64,000 nucleotides of DNA, taken from assembly GCA_013399695.1 (NCBI GenBank), contig VXAU01002236.1:74953-138952 (forward strand). Direction: 5' to 3'. Below are positions 10,939 to 22,900 of this stretch, in pieces (the stretch's first letter is position 1; each line of letters opens with the position of its first letter). The notes under the pieces were generated by a model. That model saw nothing but the letters and a program-made list of their open reading frames with translations. It ran no database searches and had not been told where the DNA came from. This DNA comes from Formicarius rufipectus (lineage: Eukaryota; Chordata; Aves; Passeriformes; Formicariidae). The position numbers and the translations under genes are program-made.

Positions 10939-13900
10939 CTGGCACAGGCACACGGGAGGAAGAGAAAGGGGCTGGTGATGCTCCAGCCCTGGCTTTTGGA
11001 AGCAGCAATTTGTGGCATTTGTTACAGACAAAACTCCTTTGGGAAGGGACAGTGGAAATGATGCAAATTGTAACACAGGCCCAGAGCCCCCGATGGCCTT
11101 GGGGTCACACACAGCAAATGATCTGTGTGCTATTTCATTTTCCCCTGTATAAAAAGAAGGAGGGGAACCTTAGCGGGGGCTGCCCCATCCCTGGAAATGC
11201 CCAAGGCCAGGGTGGATGGGAGTCTGAGCAACCTAGTCTGGTGGAAGGTGTCCCTGGCCATGGCAGGGTAGAGTGAGATGGTCTTTACTGCCCCTTCAAC
11301 CCAATCCATTCCGTGACTCTCTGAACCCACAGCAAGGTCTGTAAGGTTGTGGGGGTTTCCCAGACTGAGAGGTTGCATTACCTCTATTTCAGAGACATGT
11401 TTTGCTTTCTTCCCCACCAGCTGCATCTTCAGTTCTGCAATTTCAGCCTCCAGCAAGTGGATCACTTCCTCGTAGTCCTGCTCGGCGCTGTGGGCCTGTC
11501 TCTGCACCACCTCAGCCATCTGCAGCTTGTTGTGCAGGGTCCGGTTCTCAGAGAGGAACCCCAGAGCTTTCTGGAAGCAAAGAGAAGTTCTGGTGAACTC
11601 ACCACATCCTCCTCAGCTGCCAACCACCAAACCCACCCCAAGGGCCCCAGAAACCCCTTCACTAACCTGGTTGAGCCTCTGTAGCTCATCTTCCATCGAC
11701 TTCTTGCTGTTCTCCACCTCCTTCAGGAGAGACTATGGACAATATTTTCATGAGGTTAGAAGCAACAATTGACAGGACATTCTGTAGACGGTGCCCTGGT
11801 CATGAATCTCCTACCCACCAGAATATTTTACAGAGAGGGTTCTGTGCTCTCTGCCCCCTCACAGGGAGAGCTTTTTTGGGCCGTGACTGCAGAAATCCCC
11901 TTGGACACAACAGTGGTACCAACAGCTCCAGATCTGCAGCCAGGGGACAGTGGGAGGACAGAGGGTGTTTCTGTTTGTCATGGACTTGAATGATTCGTGA
12001 GACACTCTTTGGTGCTTTTAAATCTATTAACTCACTGCTAAGAAGGGACTGCAGACTTTGAGTACAAGTAAGTTTCTGTTTGAAGTTGAGAGTGAGAAAG
12101 AGGCAATGAAGGAGAGCAGAGGGTGAGGAGGAATGCACAGAATGCTACTGGTCACTTCTCAGGAAGGTCAGACCACACCATTACCCCCGTGGACAACCAC
12201 AGCAGAAGGCCCAGGCAAGAAATGTGCTCCACCTTCAGCCTGTGCACTTCGTGCCGCAGGTCCGTCATCTCCAGCTGCAGCTGCTCCACGTCCTCACTGC
12301 CATTGCAGCTCAGGGGGTCGAAGGTCTGCAAGGAGAGGGACACACTCATCACACATGGAAGCCAAACCACCTCAAAAAGGACTCAGTGTTTTTATGCAGC
12401 AGATCAAAATGCACATTAAATAACTCAGCTCCAGGATGAGGGGGGTTTTCCCCACAGAATTTCACTCCCTGATCACTGTCATTGCTGGAATATCTGTGGT
12501 ACAGTGAATTTTCATTTTGTGAATCAAATGAAATTAGTTAATATTGATTAATTATGGCTATTTTTCCTTCTGCATCACTGCCAGGTTGTTTCCTTACATT
12601 ATCTCATACATTTTGTTATTTCCTCATTAAAAAATGAGTAGTCTGAGGTCTTTTATATAATTTCCTATAATCAAAATGATTAATGAATAGTTCTGCCTCC
12701 TCTTTATAACTCCAGGACAACCAGAAAATGGTAATTTAGCTTTTCCCATGTCAGAATTCCATGGATTTCACAAAGAAGGTTCCATGTAGAAGAGCTCTGC
12801 ACTCACTGACCGGGGAGTGAAAAGCCGACGTATCCAGCAAATTGGCCACTTCGTGCTGTGTGAAGAGCATGGAGTTGGAATCCAGACCAGCCTCATCCAG
12901 CTCCTCCTGCATCAGATCCCTGAGTGCTTGGAGAACATCTGTGAGAAATAAGCAGGTTTTGCTAGGCTCAAAGAGAAGAGTGTTTCCTGTTAGGAGAAAA
13001 TGCCACCAAACTTGGGGCATCTCTGATGCCAAGCAGAGCAGATTTGGAGATGCCAAACAATCTTCTCTAACACTTCTGGGTTCCTCACAAATCCCATCAA
13101 GATTAAATGAGCTGTTGACAATCTTTATCAGACTGTGTTTCTTATCCAATTGTAAAAAATACTTTTAAACCCAAACACTGCTTCCCCCCCAACCCCACCC
13201 TGATATTTTCACAGGGGAATTTGGTTTTAAAACTTTATGCCAAACCCACATTTCTCTGACCTGCAGCTGCCTCATGGTGCTGATTTAAACAAAAGGACAA
13301 CTCTGTGAGTTCAGCACTTGGAAAAGGTGTTAAAGTGACAAGTCTGAGTCCAGATTCCTTTTACTTTCAGACAGGAAAGAAAACATGACAAAGAGGGGCT
13401 CTGGGGGACACATGGGAGCCATCAGGGAGGTGGCACCTCAGTCCCAGAGCCTCCAGCCACAGAATCACACAATGGCTTGGGTCGGAAGGGACCTTAAAGC
13501 CCAACTCATTCCACCCCCTGCCCTGGGCAGGGACACCTTCCACCAGCCCAGGTTACTCCAAGCCCTGTCCAACCTGGCCTGGGACACTTCCAGGGATGGG
13601 GCAGCCACAGCTTCTCTGCCCAACCTGTGCCAGGGGCTGCCCACCCTCACAGCTAGAAATTCCTTCCCGATATCCCATCTATCCCTGCCCTCTGGCAGTG
13701 AGAAGCCATTCCCCCTTGTCCTGTCCCTCCATCCCTTGTCCCCAGTCTCTCTCCAGCTCTCCTGGAGCCCCTTTAGTCACTGGAAGGGGCTCTGAGATCC
13801 CCCCCCCGCTGGAGCAGCTCTGTAAGGGTCTCACCTGAGGGGGCAGAGGGGCAGAATCCCCCCCTTCCCTGCTGCCCACACTGTGGGACCAGCCCAGGGC

Positions 13901-16900
13901 AGGGGGGTTTCTGGGCTGGGCCATGTCCAGTCTCTCCCCCACCAGCAGCCCCAGGTCCTTCTCCCAGGGCTGCTCTTGATCCCTTCTGTGCCCAGCCTGC
14001 ATTTGTACTTGGCACTGCCCTGACCCAGGTGCACAATCTTGCTTTTGGCTTTGCAGTGACTCCACGTGGGTCTCTGTCCCCCTGCTTGCTCTGCACAAAA
14101 CCTTGGACAAGATGCTTTGTTTTGTCTGGTGGGGACATTGCTGGTGGCTTTGGATTTTTGCTAAAAGCCTTCTGGGAAGTAGACCCTGTGGGTCAGACAT
14201 GCTCTAGAAGGTCACAGAAAGCAGAGTTGGCTTTTATCTTCTGTGTGTCCTCTGGCCAGCTCCTGCCTGGGAAATTAAGGAAAGTGAGCCCTTTACAAGG
14301 ACTTTGTTTTATTCTGATTTTACATATGACAGCACAAGGGGGAATGGTTTTAATCTGAGAGTAGGTTTAGATCAGATATTAGGAAGAAATTCCTCCCTGT
14401 GAGGGTGGGCAGGCCCTGGCACAGGGTGGGCAGAGAAGCTGTGGCTGCCCCATCCCTGGAAGTGTCCAAGGGCAGGTTGGATGGGGCTTGGAGCAACCTG
14501 GGCTGGTGGAAGGTGTCCCTGCCCATGGCAGGGGGTGCAATGGGATGGGCTTTAACGTCCCTCCAACCCAAACCATTGTGTGATTCTACCAAATGCTTTC
14601 TTTTGTATTTGTGACTTTTCTTAACTCTTTGGACTCCATCAATGCCCAGGCAGGGTCTCACCTGCCACCTCTCAGCAGATCCCTCTCTCCTTTCCCATCT
14701 GCCAGTGAAGCTCCCAAAACCACCCCCAGCACCCCTCACCTCCGTAGGCCACTGTCCCCTGCGAGTCCGTGGTCAGGCTCTGCCGCAGCTGCCTCTTCTT
14801 CTCCTCAGTCACATCCAGACCCAGATACTGCAGAACCTTGAGCAGAAACAAGGAGCATTTAAAAAGGAAAATATTGGAAAAGCAACTCTTTGGAGTAAGC
14901 ACTGGGAAGACACTTGGTGCAGGGTTTCTCCTGGCAGTGGCTCTGCAGGAAGCAACTCCCAAAGGAGCAGACCTGGGCTCTGTTTCTGGTGTTTTCCTTC
15001 CCAAATGTGTACAGAAATGTCTGTTCCTGAACACAGGGACAGGTTCACATCCCTCCAAGAACATTTTATACTGACTGCACTCTGATTTGCAGCTCTGATG
15101 AGCTGTCAAGACCTTTATCCACAACCAGGGGAGTTTTCACAAGGCTCAGCTGGCAAGAGCTCAGCTTCTCCTCTTTCACTCACTGCCCAGGGGTTGTGCT
15201 TGGGACCAAGAGGATAAAAGCTGTTCTCAGAGTATTTCCCATGGTGAGAGGAGACATTCAAACATTTTGCTCCTCCACTTCATCTTTTGCTCTCTCATTA
15301 CTCCTGATGCCCTGACTTCTACTGTTATTTATCAGTTCAACCCCAGGGCACCACACAGAGAAGACAAACCTGTGCAAGTGCCACTTCACCGCTGGTGACA
15401 ACAACTAAAAGCTTTTACAGGACAAAGTGAAGCTCAGCAGACTCCAGGAAAGAGCCCAAGTGAAACACTTGCCTGTCCCAGCCTGTACACACAGCTCCTG
15501 CTCCCAGCACCTCCTCCCAGCTGCCCTGGGAAGGGGCCCAGGATGAATCCTCGCTCACATTTCCATCACCAACAAGTCCCTGGGACCCGTCTGCTCTCCC
15601 ATTCGAGTCCCACCTCCTGCTCCTCTGTGTGCAGTGCTGCAGGCTCCCAGACTTTGGGATGCTGGGGAGGTTGGCCACCCCAAAACCACCTCAGGTTGTG
15701 CCTGTTGGTGTCACACCCTCACCCTGTCACTGCCGCAGCTGCCCCTGTGTAACACGGGCTTTTAAAAGGGGAAACCCTGCACTGCTCTGCACCCACAACG
15801 AGCAGAGGTCGCTGCAAAATGCAGTCCCAAATGTCTCTTCAGGAGAAGGAGACGGGCTCAGGAGAGCAGGGTGGGCTGGGGCTCTGCCCCCGAGGAGGGG
15901 ACAGCAGCCCGGGGTGAGCGCTCGGGGCAGCACACGGGCATCATTTTGGGGCCACCGTGGGGTCCCCTGGCCCTGCACAAGGGGCTCAGTTCCCACTCTC
16001 CCCCTGCAAACGCCAGCAGAAGCCAGGGCAGGACAAGCACCTGTCATGGGTTTCTGTAGCTGAATTTTAGTAGCAGGGGGGGCTTCCAGGATGGTCTCTG
16101 TTAGAAGCTGCCAGAAGCTTCTCCTGTCCTGTGGAGCCAAGGACAGCCAGGGCCAGGAGGGACCTCCTGCTGGTGGACAGAGTGGAGCCCATTAAGAATC
16201 ACAGTCACAGCTCTGGGATAACATATTCAAGAATTTAGGAGTGTGGGACAGTTGGAAATTCCAGCCATGAGATAACAACACAGAGACCAAGGTGGGAGCA
16301 GGAGGAGGAGAAGGAGGGACCCCACACTGGAGCAGGGTGAGGGGGANTTTTCCCCCAGCAGAAGTGTTGCCCAGGGGTGGACTCATGTTGGAGAGTCTAT
16401 CCAGGACTGTCTCCCATGGGAGGGACCCCAGGGGAGCAGGGGAAGGACTCAGAGCTGTGGCCCCCCTGCAGCCCGTGGGCAGGACCGTGGGGGAGCAGGT
16501 TGTCCCCCTGCAGCCCACGGAGCCCATCGGGGGGCAGAGACCCGACTGCCCCCCATGGAGTGACCCCCAGGACAAGAGCAATGGCAGCAACAACACCCAC
16601 CTGCAAAACTCCCATTCCCTGCTCCCTGGAACTGCTGGAGGGAGGGAGGAGTGGGAGGAGAGGGGTGTTCTGGGGACTGATTTATTTCTTACTTTTTTGT
16701 TTTATTACTTTTAGTTTTAGTTCTTATCTTGTTAGTAATAAATTTAAGTACTTAGCTACTCTGAGTTTGCTTTGCCATTATCTCTCAGCTGTTTTTTGCC
16801 TTTTCTCCTTTTCCCTTTCCCTCTGGGAAAGTGGGGGCCTGGAGGTTTGGGGGGGACACTGGGTGAAAATCGACACAGCACCCTAAAGCCAGAGCAGGAC

Positions 16901-19900
16901 ATGGCCCCCCAGGGCACTCTGTCCTTCACCAGGGTCCTGGAGAGCAGATGGGCACCCCATGAAACATTTCCCATAAAATGCTGGAGGAATCAGTGGTTCT
17001 GGCTGGATCCTTGGTGGGATACCTCCTATGTCAGCCCCTCCTCACCCACAGCAGGCTGCCTGAGATCACCCCAGCAGCAACAGCAGCACCGAGTACTTGT
17101 AGTCCAAGGGAGGTGCAAATGGCAGGAGAAGACTTCTGGAGTCCCCCAGAGAACTGAGAAATAGCCAGGATGAGCCAAGGTGTGTTTAAACGCCTCTTTG
17201 GACACAGACAGAATGTTTCACTACTCCTTCTCCCTTTTTAGCTCCAGAGGCTGCCCCAGCCTGCAGCACGCTCTGCTGAAGAGAGGACTGTTCCTGCACA
17301 GCTCCCAAGGAGGAGGCCTTGCCTTGGGGAGGGGGACCCTTCCACTTACCAGCTCCAGTTTCCCATCCTTGAGCCGGATATGGGGATCCAGTGCTACTTT
17401 TGGTTTGGTGCCTGAAGCTGCTTTGTGATTTGATGCTGAAACAGGCGCTGGAAAATCAAAAATAAACGTTAATGTGGGAGCATTTGGGTAGAGGAAAGAG
17501 GGGGTCTGCAAAGCAAACTTAAAACTCTAATTATGTGAAATACAATGTGTGTGCAGCAGGACAAAAATCAAAGTCCAGGACTTATTAAATCTGGTTCTGG
17601 AAGGCTGAATTAGGCCACTCTTGGAAAGATTGGATACTGGGGCAGACCCTTCTGAAACTGGGCTTCTGCATGGTTTAAAATGGTGTGTTTCATCCAAGGA
17701 ATTTGGATTGCAAATATAGCACTTTGGAAATTTCCAGTCCCAGAGTTTTGTGGAGTCTTGGGCCCTGCAGCTATGGTGAGCTGTGAAAAAAAAAAGAATC
17801 AAACAAAATCTGCCACATTCTCATTAGCTCTAATTGATTAAGCAAAACTGAAACAATTCATGACACCCATGGGAATGGACAGATTAAAAGTGATGTGGAA
17901 AAGCACCACTGTGAGGCTTTTTCCCTCTCCAAGACTAAAAATCCTTGAATCCTTTTTCCCTCAGTTGGGCAGGCAGGTTTTTTTGGGTAGAAAGAGCCAC
18001 ATGCATTGTGAGGTGGCCACAGGAGAGGCCAGAAAGAACAGCTGCTGTGCTGGTGAAAAGCTGTTCTGAGATGGAAGATCCAGCTGCAAACAGCTGGCTC
18101 AGCATTGCCAGCACTGCTGCACAGCTGAACAGGTCCAGAGCCAAGTCCTGCCCCTCCACCTCTGGAGGGAACCCCACCTTTTCCATTATGATTAACCCTT
18201 GTCAGTAAGGAACCAGGATATTCCCTGGGAAAAGGACTGCAGAAGGCACTGCCTGATTGGGAACATCCCAGCCAGACTCCTGGAAGGTGCAGGATTGCTG
18301 TGCCTGCCCTGCTCACACAAACCATCATCTCAGGTGACAAAGTTCCTTCTTGTGCCAGTGGCACAGGATGTACCCAGGAAGCAATTCCTGTTGCCTGCCT
18401 GGGATCTGTCTGACACCAAGGGAAGCCCTGCTTTGCTCTGCTCCTCTGGAACCTCTGGAGCACCACTCCCCACACCCTCCTGGCCACCAAAGCAAGGCCC
18501 AGTGCAAGCAGAAGGCAGCAAAGAGCAGCAGAGGTGTTGTCCATGTGTAATCCTCCTAATTCAGGTCTCCATCTGCTCTGCCAGAGATGGAAGCAGCAAG
18601 AGGTAACAGGTGGGTCAGCAGGACTGGCTACCAACACTTCACTCTCCAAGCTCAAGGGCAGAGCTGTCACCCCTCCAGGCACAGCTCATCGGGACGAGCT
18701 CCGGGTGGCTTTGCTGTCAGCAGTGGCCATGGAGATATCCAGGGCATCCTCCAGGTCCCCAGAGACAGGCAGGCACTGGCCCAGCCTCCAGGTCTGGCTG
18801 CTGCTCTTCCAAAGCCAGTTATCTGTTTTCATGGGAGACAACACTGACACAAAGCCTCCTCAGCACTTCACAGCAAAAGCCTGGTGTGATAAAATCCCCC
18901 AGCCAAGTGAGGCAGCCACTGGGGCACTGCTGTAGCTGGACTGCTCTGTTCTCCTCCCCGGGAGCTCTGGTGACCTCTGGACAGCCCACCTGACACCTGC
19001 AGGGCACTGGGAACAGGCAGGACAGAGCAAACCTCTGTCCCTCTCCAGAGGAGCAGGGAAGGCAGAGCTGGAGCCTGCTGAGCTTGCCCAGGGCGTGCAG
19101 AGCTGGCACACACCCAGCCCAGCACCATCTCCCACTGACCCCAGGCATGGACCAAACAGGATTTACACCAGCGCCTGCTCTCAGCCTCCCAGGTGGGAAT
19201 TACAACAAGGCACAGGGATCTGGAGGCAGATGCAGTGCCCCAGCAGTGCACAGGGAAGGAAGGGCTGTTGGATTTGGGGCTGCAACAAGGATGAGCAGCA
19301 CTGAGTGGTGACTCAGTGGGAAAGCCCATCTTTTCCTCGGGGCTGGAGTGACCTCCATGTCAGCGGGATGGAGATGGGGTATCTGGTGCAGGTCATTTCC
19401 CTGGGCTCTGGGTCGTGGGGGTGGCTGAGGTTTCCTGCCACTCCGAAGGGATCAGGGAAGCTGCAGCGTGACTTGAGTTCACCCCTCACTGCTGCCACCC
19501 TGTCGGGTGCACAGAGAGGGTCTGTCCACAAAGGGGAGACTCAGAGCAGGGAGACGAAGCACAGCAAGGAAAATAAGCGAAAGGTGAAGCTTTTTGGATG
19601 TGGAGAGAAACCTGGTCACATCTCAGAGGCATTTCCCTGTGCGGCCGACCGAGGGCATCCCTGCCGCCTGTCAGGGCTGCTGTGCTGCTCACCGCTGTCT
19701 CTGACTGCCCGGGGTTATCCCTGTGTCCCAGGAGCCCCATTCCCATCAGAGGGAATCTGGTCTGTGATGAGACCTGCTGAGTGTCTGACACGGGCAAAGG
19801 CACTGCTGGAAATGAACTACAGGAGGAATTTGTGTACTGTAGTTACCTCAGAGCTTGAATGCCTTAGTAAAGAGTTTTGCTGCTGTGGGCAAACATGGAC

Positions 19901-22900
19901 ATAGTTACTACTCCTTGGGTAAGCCAAGCTGCTGCCTCCCCTCTCTCCAAGCAGGTTAAGTCTTGTTATCACCCCATTAAATTCCACTACAGCAGCGTAA
20001 ACATTGATTAGAAACATGTATTAATAGAACAAGGGGGATTGGTTGACAGTGAAGGATTAGATGGAATATTGGGAAGGAATTCTTCCCTGTGAGGGTGGGC
20101 AGGCCCTGGCACAGGTTTGCCAGGGAAGCTGTGGCTGCCCCATCCCTGGAAGTGCCCAAGGCCAGGTTGGATGGGGCTTGGGGCAGCCTGGGCTGGTGGG
20201 AGGTGTCCCTGCCCATGGCAGGGGGTGGGACTGGATGGGCTTTAAAATCCCTTCCAACTCAAACCCTTCTGTGACTGTGATTTTATAATTTCATCATCCT
20301 CAAACCTGAGGAGCCACAAGTGTTTGTCACCCACACGAGGAGCAGAGTTGAGCAGGACTCTTACCTGAGACCGTGAGCTCTGGTGGGCAAATGTCTGGTG
20401 ACAAAGAAGGCACAGGAAAAGGATTTTCACGTCTATTCTAGAAAAACAAGGCAGAACAGCAGAGGCAGTCACTGAGGAGCAGCTGCTGGTGCAAACACAG
20501 GGCAGAAGATGGAGGTGTTGAAGACAGAGCCACCAGCTGGCCCATGAAGGCACCACCCGTGCACATGGGCCAAAAGAGACTCCAGGGGCTTCTCTGGGAG
20601 CACCTGGCACAGGCACATCCCTGAGCCACCCCAAGGGCTCTGGTCACATACACACATGAGTCTGTCCTTGATGTAACTGCGACGAGGAGCTGTGGGTGAG
20701 GCATCCAGCCACACCACTCAGCTCCAGCTCTAGGGGCTGCTGCTGCCTTTCCTAAGCTCTTTCCAGCCTGGTGCACACAAAAGCAACATGCAGATGACAT
20801 TGGTGTGAGTCTGTGCCTCCACAGGGCTGGAAAGAGATGTTTCGTGAGTGATATTGTACAAAAGGAACATCCAGTTGGACCTTCTTTTTGCCTGAGAAAA
20901 TACTCTTTCCTCAGTGTTTGCCCGCTTTGTGAGTAAAGAATTGTGTCTCAGGTTTATCAAGGTGACAATAAAATGAAATGAAATCAGACTTTCCAAAGGA
21001 GATGTGTGGTGGCCACTTATGTCCATGGGTAGAAAAAGCCTGGATGGCTGGAAAACAGGTGATTAAGGAGTTTGATCCTGGAATTTTAAACTTCTTTCTC
21101 TAGAAGGATTTTCTTATTTTGCTCGCAGCCAAACACAGAGGAGGGAAAGGAACTTCTAAAGACAGTCTGTGTGGGAGAGGGCAGAGGGTACACCCAGCAT
21201 GGCACCAGTCCAGGAGAGGAGAGACAAGTGCACAGAATCCAGACACAGACCTAAAGGATCGTGAGGACTGTGTGGATAAACCCTGTCCAACCACACACTG
21301 CTGCAGCACTTGGTTCTGTGAACACAGTGTGGAGCAGGAAGAATGAGCCTGGCTTGTCCTTAGAGCAGTCTGGAGCAGAAATGGGCTGCGTAGGAATGCT
21401 CTGGATTCATCCTCATCAGAGGGCTGTAAGAATAAAGGGTTGTTGCTGCCTTTGGGTAGGAGACTAGATCAAACTGACTCAAGAGATCCCTTCCAGCTCT
21501 GTGACTGCAGTGGAATGAGATGCAGGTATCCACAGAAGGGTTTTGGTTTTTGAAACCTGAGACTCCTGAAACAGGTCTGAATGCAGGCCCTGGAGATGAA
21601 ACTTCTCTTATCTCCACAGATCCTTCTCTGTCTCAAACCCAAGAGAGAAGAAACCATTTCAGATTTAAAACACCTGCTTGTAAAACATGGATCAGTATTA
21701 CAGACTTTCCAGTGCCCAGAATTATTGTCAGGGAGTCCCTGAAGCAGAGTTTTGTCATAAAAGAAAGATCACAGAATGTGTGCTGTGAGAGATGAGCTTC
21801 AACCTACCTCTGGGGACCTCACGTGGACCTTCAGCCTGCAGGAGCTCAGGCCATTTCCCACAGCCTTGGGAGGTGGGGATGGGATGTTGTTGTGCACGGA
21901 CAGCCCGGGGTGCAACCGTCCCCTTCCAGGAATAAAGGCCACTTCTGTGCTTCCCTCATGTCTTAAACAAGCACAGATACAGAACGTCTTATTAACAAAA
22001 CAAAAGGCACAAAGTTGCAGAATTTCCATGCTGCTGGTTCTGTCTCCAAGATAATTTCACTTCAGCCTGTGAAGCCTGGGCCAGTGCAGCTGGATCTGCA
22101 CGAGCTGTGTTCCACAGGACCACAGAACCAAGGAAGTGCTAAGGTTGGAAAAGATCTCTGATATCACTGAATGCTACCACTAAGCAGCCAAGGCCACACT
22201 AACCCACATCCACAGCTGCCACATCTACATGGTGTGTGAACACCTTCAGGGATGGTGCTTCCACCCCTGCCCTGGGCAGCCTGTGCCAGGGCTTTACAGC
22301 CCTTTTCCTAACATCCAATCTAAACCTCCTCTGGCACAACTTGAGGCTTCTTCCTAATGTCCTGTCCCTGGTCACCCCCTCCTGTACAGATCCAGAAAGT
22401 CTCTCCTAAGCCTCCTTTTTTCTGCTTCTTTGAGCATCAGTTCTGCTGCAGAACTCTGCTGAGCAGTGATAGGAGATATCCACAAGGTCCAGAACATTGG
22501 GAGGGTCTGGTTACACTTCAGGATGATCCACGCTTCCAAGATTTCCCTCTGTGACCACCTATCAGGACCATTAAGAGTAACGATACTCTTAAAGCCAAAT
22601 ACTGGTATGACATGAAGGGTTTCTGCCTAAGACTCAGCAGTGCCCTGATGATGACAAAAGGAAATATGTGCTATGCCTACCTGAATTTGGCTTTTTCAAT
22701 TATTTTTCTGGCCTCTTCATGAGTGCTGCCCACCAAAGAATCCCTGTTGATGGCAATTAGTTGGTCGCCAGGTCGGAGCCGACCATCCTAAACAAACAGG
22801 GAGAGAGACACAGCATTGGGAAGGAATGTCTCTGCCCAAAGCCTTCTCCTGCAACACAAATCCTTATTAGTCTGGGAGGTGCATTATCCATCTACTCTTA

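Noticed and set aside
17858..18682. 274-codon minus-strand open frame
   Set aside because: It lies within the intron between exons 11 and 12, which already join in phase. No recognised domain; a hydrophobic patch alone is not support.
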